From CBCXVS01 sp965178525 (lineage in GTDB: Bacteria > Tectomicrobia > Entotheonellia > Entotheonellales > Entotheonellaceae): 10,551 nucleotides of DNA. The stretch spans positions 1 through 10,551 of the forward strand of contig CBCXVS010000272.1 in NCBI GenBank assembly GCA_965178525.1, given 5' to 3'. The position numbers were made by a program, and so were the translations under genes. Shown piece by piece: positions 7,599-10,551 of this stretch. The first letter of the stretch is position 1. Each line of letters begins with the position of its first letter. The notes beneath the pieces were generated by a model, which was not told the origin of the DNA, made no database searches, and saw nothing but the letters and a program-made list of their open reading frames with translations.

Positions 7599-7929
7599 TA
7601 TTGTCGAGCGGTAAGTCCGCCTCCTCCACCAGCCGGCTAAAATCCTCTATAAAATGCTCCTGATAGCGTTCCACTTTCCGCACCACATCCTGGCGCAGGC
7701 GCTCGAAGATGTCCTGGACGCCTTCATATCCCTCCTCAGACTCGATATCTGCCGCCATACGACTATTGAGGAGGTCGTAAAGCTGGAAAAAATCATCCCG
7801 GCCCGCACTACGGATACAGCGATTGACAAAATCGGCCAGGCGCTGCCGGCGGTTAACCTCGCGTTGGTAGGGTCGCAGCAGGTCCGTTAGTAAGGTCTGC
7901 TGCTCTTGCAGAAACGCGTCGTTATCCAT
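7582..7929 (-). pseudogene. N-terminal fragment (115 codons as read) of the first operon gene, cut by the IS
   Basis: The ATG at 7927-7929 is preceded 8 nt upstream by AGAGGA (plus strand 7938-7943), which decides the start over longer in-frame options. The first 110 codons are native and end at PLDN; the last five (RVVPQ) come from the IS end, which supplies the stop. The fragment is almost wholly alpha-helical and charged, with two probable amphipathic helix regions at about residues 6-40 and 70-105 (ERLRQDVVRKVERYQ), as in a scaffold or coiled-coil partner. No known catalytic motif or signal peptide is visible. As first gene of a coupled operon with two ATPases, the intact 280-residue protein was probably their partner subunit. 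Function unknown. Confidence 0.72.
7599..7600. repeat. TA target-site duplication, right
   Basis: TA directly follows the right IS end and matches the TA at 6592-6593 before the left end. Confidence 0.75.
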
Positions 7930-8047
7930 GCACGGTTTCCTCTGCTCACGCGGTGCGTTTGACGTTCCTGTTTCACCTATTTTCGGCAAGTCCCTCATAC
8001 TGTAGCACATATAGAACTTCTAAGGCACCCATCCAGCCTCTTACACC

Positions 8048-8072
8048 ATTCCGCATTCCGCATTCCGCATTC
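8048..8072. repeat. Heptamer tandem array ATTCCGC x3.6
   Basis: Three perfect ATTCCGC units plus ATTC lie between the divergent first operon gene and nikR. All 25 bases are identical to, and in the same orientation as, part of the array at 2494-2532. Here there is no inverted partner nearby, so a hairpin terminator role is unlikely. Confidence 0.93.
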
Positions 8073-8081
8073 GATGGCGTC

Positions 8082-8111
8082 TTGACACGTTTGCTCAACT
8101 CATGCTACACA
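8082..8111 (+). promoter_or_regulatory. Possible sigma-70 promoter for nikR
   Basis: A perfect -35 TTGACA (8082-8087) is followed after 18 bases by TACACA (8106-8111), a weak -10. The site lies about 50 bases upstream of the GTG of nikR. No full NikR operator (GTATGA and TCATAC half-sites 16 bases apart) is seen; a single TCATAC is at 7995-8000. Confidence 0.4.
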
Positions 8112-8159
8112 CACCATAGGACGGCTTTGGTCTTGCCTCACGCCAAAAGGACGCGGTGC

Positions 8160-8576
8160 GTGTCAGAACTCGTCAGGTTGAGCTTCTCGCTAGAACAATC
8201 CTTGCTGACCCATCTAGAAGAGATGCGGCAAGCGCGCGGGTATGCCAACCGCTCCGAGTTTCTTCGGGACATGATGCGGGATCATCTCGTCGCCCATGAG
8301 GGCGATGACGCCCACGAGGCTCTGGGCACGATCACCCTGGTCTATAATCATCACTCCCGCCAGCTCAACGAAAAGCTCATCGATCTGCAACATCACCATT
8401 ACGACGCCATTCTAGCCGCTACCCACGTCCACCTCAACGCGGATTTATGCGCCGAAATGATCCTCGTCAAAGCGCCAGCGCAGCAACTGCGGAAGCTTGC
8501 CGATCGCTTACGGCAACAGAAGGGCATCTTGCACGCGACGCTGTCGATCAGTTCCACCGGGGAGCATTTGGTGTAG
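8160..8576 (+). CDS. nikR: Nickel-responsive transcriptional regulator NikR
   Basis: The 138-residue protein matches NikR over its full length. An N-terminal ribbon-helix-helix domain (about residues 2-45, ending RGYANRSEFLRDMMRDHL) binds DNA. The C-terminal ACT-like domain binds nickel and forms the tetramer. The four high-affinity nickel ligands known from E. coli NikR (H76, H87, H89, C95) correspond here to H78 in QHHHYD, H89 and H91 in THVH, and C97. When nickel is bound, NikR represses, and in some bacteria activates, nickel uptake genes. I chose GTG at 8160 because AAAAGGA lies 8 bases upstream and the protein then has family length; the frame stays open far upstream without similarity. 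No nickel transporter or urease/hydrogenase gene is nearby; the next gene, 55 bases on, encodes a different type of binding protein. Confidence 0.92.
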   Translation: MSELVRLSFSLEQSLLTHLEEMRQARGYANRSEFLRDMMRDHLVAHEGDDAHEALGTITLVYNHHSRQLNEKLIDLQHHHYDAILAATHVHLNADLCAEMILVKAPAQQLRKLADRLRQQKGILHATLSISSTGEHLV

Positions 8577-8631
8577 TCATCCGGCGGCCTCGTCAGATGA
8601 TAGGTCATGCGACGCCTTGAGAGGCGAACTG

Positions 8632-9873
8632 ATGATGCACAACCCCCCACACGCCACGGGTCACGTATCAGAAACGAGCCTAAAACGGCGGACACTGCTA
8701 CGCACCTCGCTGACGGCCTCGGCCGGGTTGGCCGGTGTGCTCTGGACCAAAACGCCGCCGGCTTATGCCCAGGAGCACGAGCTCAAGCTCCTGACCTTCT
8801 CCCATTTCGTGCCATCGTCGGACGAGGAGCTAAAACGGCAACTCGAAGCATTCGGCCACATGGCCGGGATCAAAGTTCGCATGGACCGCGTCGCCCGCTT
8901 TCAGCTGCCCACGGTACATGCCAGCGAGGTACAAGGTCAGAAAGGCCACGACATCACCGCCATGGCAATGGCGGGTCCGCACCTGTACAGCAATCATCTC
9001 GTCAACCTCGACGATCTCGTGGATCAATGGCAACGGCGCGCCGCCAGCCTCTGGGGTGGGATCGTCGGCCAGGGGGCCGATGGGCACTATCGGGCCATGC
9101 CCTGGCTCTTTATCTCCGTCCCTATTGCAGTCCGTACGGACCTCGTGGCCGACCTCGGCGAAACTCTACCGGACACCTGGGAAGACGTGCATCGCATCGG
9201 CAAGAAACTGAAAGCAAAGGGCCATCCGGTTGGCATTCAGATGGCCCACTCGTTCGATGCCAACGCGATGCTGCGCGGCATCATCTGGAGCTGGGGCGGC
9301 AAACTGGTGGAGGCAGACGGCAAGACCGTCGCGATCCATTCGAAAGAGACAGTAGAAGCCTATAAGTTCATGAAAGCGCTCTATCAGGACACGATGGCCG
9401 AGGACGGGTCGGCCTGGGATGACCGACATCATACGGAGCGTCCTAGCCATCGGGCGATCCACCACATGATGCCACCTAAGGGACCGGCCGGCCGGCATAT
9501 GTGTGCGGCTTATCACGTCATCGGCATTTGGAAATTCTCCCCGGTGATTGAAGCGGCGAAAGCGTTCTTGGACTTCCACTTCCAGTAAGAGCAGCAAGAT
9601 AAACTCAGGCTCGCCAGCTTCGGTTACAACCAACCTTGCTTGCGGGCCTTCTCCAGGTATCCGATAGATGCCTCGAATCCGAAGCTCGACTTTGCGCCTG
9701 ATATTGGCTGGTATACGCATGCGCCCGGCTGGCCCGGGGCGCCGACGGCGGCGACGCAGATCGTCTGGAATCAAGACGTCATCCCGGATACAGTCGCCGC
9801 ATGTGTGACAGGCAAAATGTCAGCGGAAGAGGCCGTGAAGAAGGCGGAATGTCATATCAAGCGCCTCTTGTAA
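8632..9873 (+). pseudogene. ABC-transporter extracellular solute-binding protein (family 1), decayed by an internal deletion and a stop
   Basis: The N-terminus has a Tat-type signal: KRRTLLRTSL (RR at 19-20), a hydrophobic stretch (about 27-38) and a probable cut after AYA (about 46). The mature part looks like a sugar-type (SBP_bac_1) binding protein: DITAMAMAGPHLY, MPWLFISVPIAVRTDLV, LPDTWEDVHRIGKKLK and IWSWGGKLVEADG. It would capture a solute outside the membrane for an ABC permease, but no permease gene is visible. Two lesions show. About 30-40 residues seem missing between SAWDD and PPKGPAGR (near 9410-9480). An in-frame TAA (9586-9588) then follows LDFHFQ. The same frame continues with well-kept family sequence (RLASFGYNQP, THAPGWPG, GKMSAEEAVKKAE) to the TAA at 9871-9873. 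The ATG at 8632 follows GAGAGG by 7 bases. Confidence 0.82.
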
Positions 9874-9874
9874 G

Positions 9875-9937
9875 GAGCTATCAGCTATCAGCTGTCAGCT
9901 CTCAGCTCTTTTTGTCATAGCTGACAGCTAATAGCTC
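9875..9937. terminator. AGCTATC heptamer hairpin between convergent genes
   Basis: The left arm is a run of degenerate heptamers (AGCTATC, AGCTATC, AGCTGTC, AGCTCTC, AGCT; 9876-9907). The right arm (9914-9937) is their inverted counterpart, also built of 7-base units. The arms pair at about 20 positions around a centre with five consecutive T (9909-9913). The structure fills the gap between the solute-binding-protein stop (9871-9873) and the HDOD stop (9939-9941), so it could end transcription from both sides. It may equally be a repeat family that settles at gene ends. Confidence 0.6.
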
Positions 9938-9938
9938 C

Positions 9939-10551
9939 TCACGCAAAGGAATCAAGCTGCTCACTCATGGTAGATGTCCACGTGAGCGCTTCCAGGTAGG
10001 CGTCTCGAATGATCCAACGATCCAGACCTAGGTTGCCAAGCTCATCCCAGTGGCCGCGCTCATAGGCCAACACGCAGCGCAATGTCGTCCCCAAGACGCC
10101 CTCGTGCACCAGCAGCGCACGGGCGACGTCATCCGACAGTGGCAGCGATGTGAGCACCTCTGGCATGGGATGATCCAGCATCGCATCCAGGACAGAGAAG
10201 AGGCCCACGGTAAAAAAGCGCTCTTTGCCCGGCATCGCCCTGGCCTCGGCCAACAATTCACACATTTTGCCCCGCACCATCGCGGTGACCATGAGTTCAT
10301 GGGGTTTATCGTCGATGTCGGCCAGCATGACCAGACTGCCCCAGGCGCCGATGAATTTGCTTCCGAGGCGAAGCAATGCCTGGTGAATGGATGCCACTTT
10401 GTCCGGTGCGTGAGAGGTTGCATTGACGAGGCGCAGCAATTTATAGCTCAGGGCGACATCCTGACTGATGATGGCCTCTAGCCCGAAGTTCCCCTGGCAG
10501 AATAGGCGGAGGGTTAAGTAGATCAACAGGTTGGCCCAATTCAAAAGTCCA
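9939..10551 (-). CDS. HDOD-domain signalling protein, C-terminal part (YuxH/EAL-HDOD type; 5' end outside window)
   Basis: The frame is open from the window end to the TGA at 9939-9941. The recognisable part begins LEAIISQDVALSYKLLRLVN, the start of the HDOD domain, a helical HD-like fold without catalytic HD residues. IHQALLRLGSKFIGAW, a DKPHELMVTAMVRGKMCELLA block, GLFSVLDAMLDHPM, LPLSDDVARALL and AYERGHWDEL follow, as in the C-terminal half of YuxH-type proteins that normally carry an N-terminal EAL domain. Such proteins are signalling modules connected with cyclic-di-GMP and motility or stress output. The roughly 22 residues before LEAIISQDV are encoded by the 69-bp inverted repeat and do not look native. 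A TTG at 10542-10544 could start a truncated protein, but I see no support for it. Probably a broken gene. Confidence 0.8.
   Translation of the reverse strand, partial: GLLNWANLLIYLTLRLFCQGNFGLEAIISQDVALSYKLLRLVNATSHAPDKVASIHQALLRLGSKFIGAWGSLVMLADIDDKPHELMVTAMVRGKMCELLAEARAMPGKERFFTVGLFSVLDAMLDHPMPEVLTSLPLSDDVARALLVHEGVLGTTLRCVLAYERGHWDELGNLGLDRWIIRDAYLEALTWTSTMSEQLDSFA
10483..10551 (-). repeat. 69-bp terminal inverted repeat, right copy
   Basis: This is the exact reverse complement of 4-72. The boundary at 10482/10483 falls just before native HDOD sequence. Reading inward, the base left of the boundary plus CTAGAG would fit the usual E-L-E of the family if two bases of the Glu codon had been displaced, which is consistent with an insertion junction. 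Confidence 0.85.

Noticed and set aside
7995..8000. TCATAC, half of an E. coli-type NikR operator, upstream of nikR.
   Set aside because: No GTATGA half-site lies at the required distance on either side.
4030..9588. In-frame TAA in two genes (4030-4032 and 9586-9588) suggested TAA recoding.
   Set aside because: TAA also ends the solute-binding-protein frame at its expected family end (9871-9873) and the HTH remnant. Two point lesions in decaying genes are simpler.
4..10551. Inverted terminal repeats of a linear plasmid or phage.
   Set aside because: The interior carries no replication, terminal-protein or phage genes, and both repeats cut into ordinary signalling genes.

Overview
The window looks like bacterial chromosomal DNA of moderately high GC from an uncultivated, large-genome organism rich in accessory DNA. 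Three things point that way: a cyclase-type ATPase/TPR regulator, an HDOD signalling protein and NikR; several decayed genes in 10.5 kb; and several arrays of 7-bp tandem repeats. I cannot place it taxonomically with confidence. A Tectomicrobia/NC10-like bacterium is only a guess from gene style.

Layout from left to right: the C-terminal part of a large AAA-ATPase/TPR regulator (+, cut by the window start); an ECF sigma factor (+) with no anti-sigma gene; an inverted pair of GCGGAAT/ATTCCGC heptamer arrays; a crotonase-family gene (-); a frameshifted remnant of an excisionase-type HTH gene (-); a three-gene, translationally coupled operon (-) between 3541 and 7929; nikR (+); a decayed Tat-exported ABC solute-binding protein gene (+); an AGCTATC heptamer hairpin; and the C-terminal HDOD part of a signalling protein (-, cut by the window end). 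The first and last 69 bp (4-72 and 10483-10551) are perfect inverted copies of each other.

The most interesting part is the minus-strand operon. In transcription order it encodes a roughly 280-residue helical protein I do not recognise, then two P-loop ATPases of about 434 and 412 residues that resemble BrxD/DUF2791 proteins of BREX phage-defence loci. The genes overlap by 4 nt (ATGA) and 1 nt (TGATG), so they were probably translated together as parts of one complex. No PglX, PglZ, BrxHI helicase or nuclease gene is visible, so this is not a standard BREX locus. It may be an undescribed defence-like NTPase module.

The module is broken here. A 1005-bp IS5-type element (6594-7598) sits in the first gene between duplicated TA dinucleotides. 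Removing the element and one TA restores a perfect 281-codon frame. The third gene has an in-frame TAA between its Walker A and Walker B motifs. The transposase is itself damaged, by an out-of-frame poly-A run and a His where the second catalytic Asp is expected. No gene-free stretch exceeds 300 bases.
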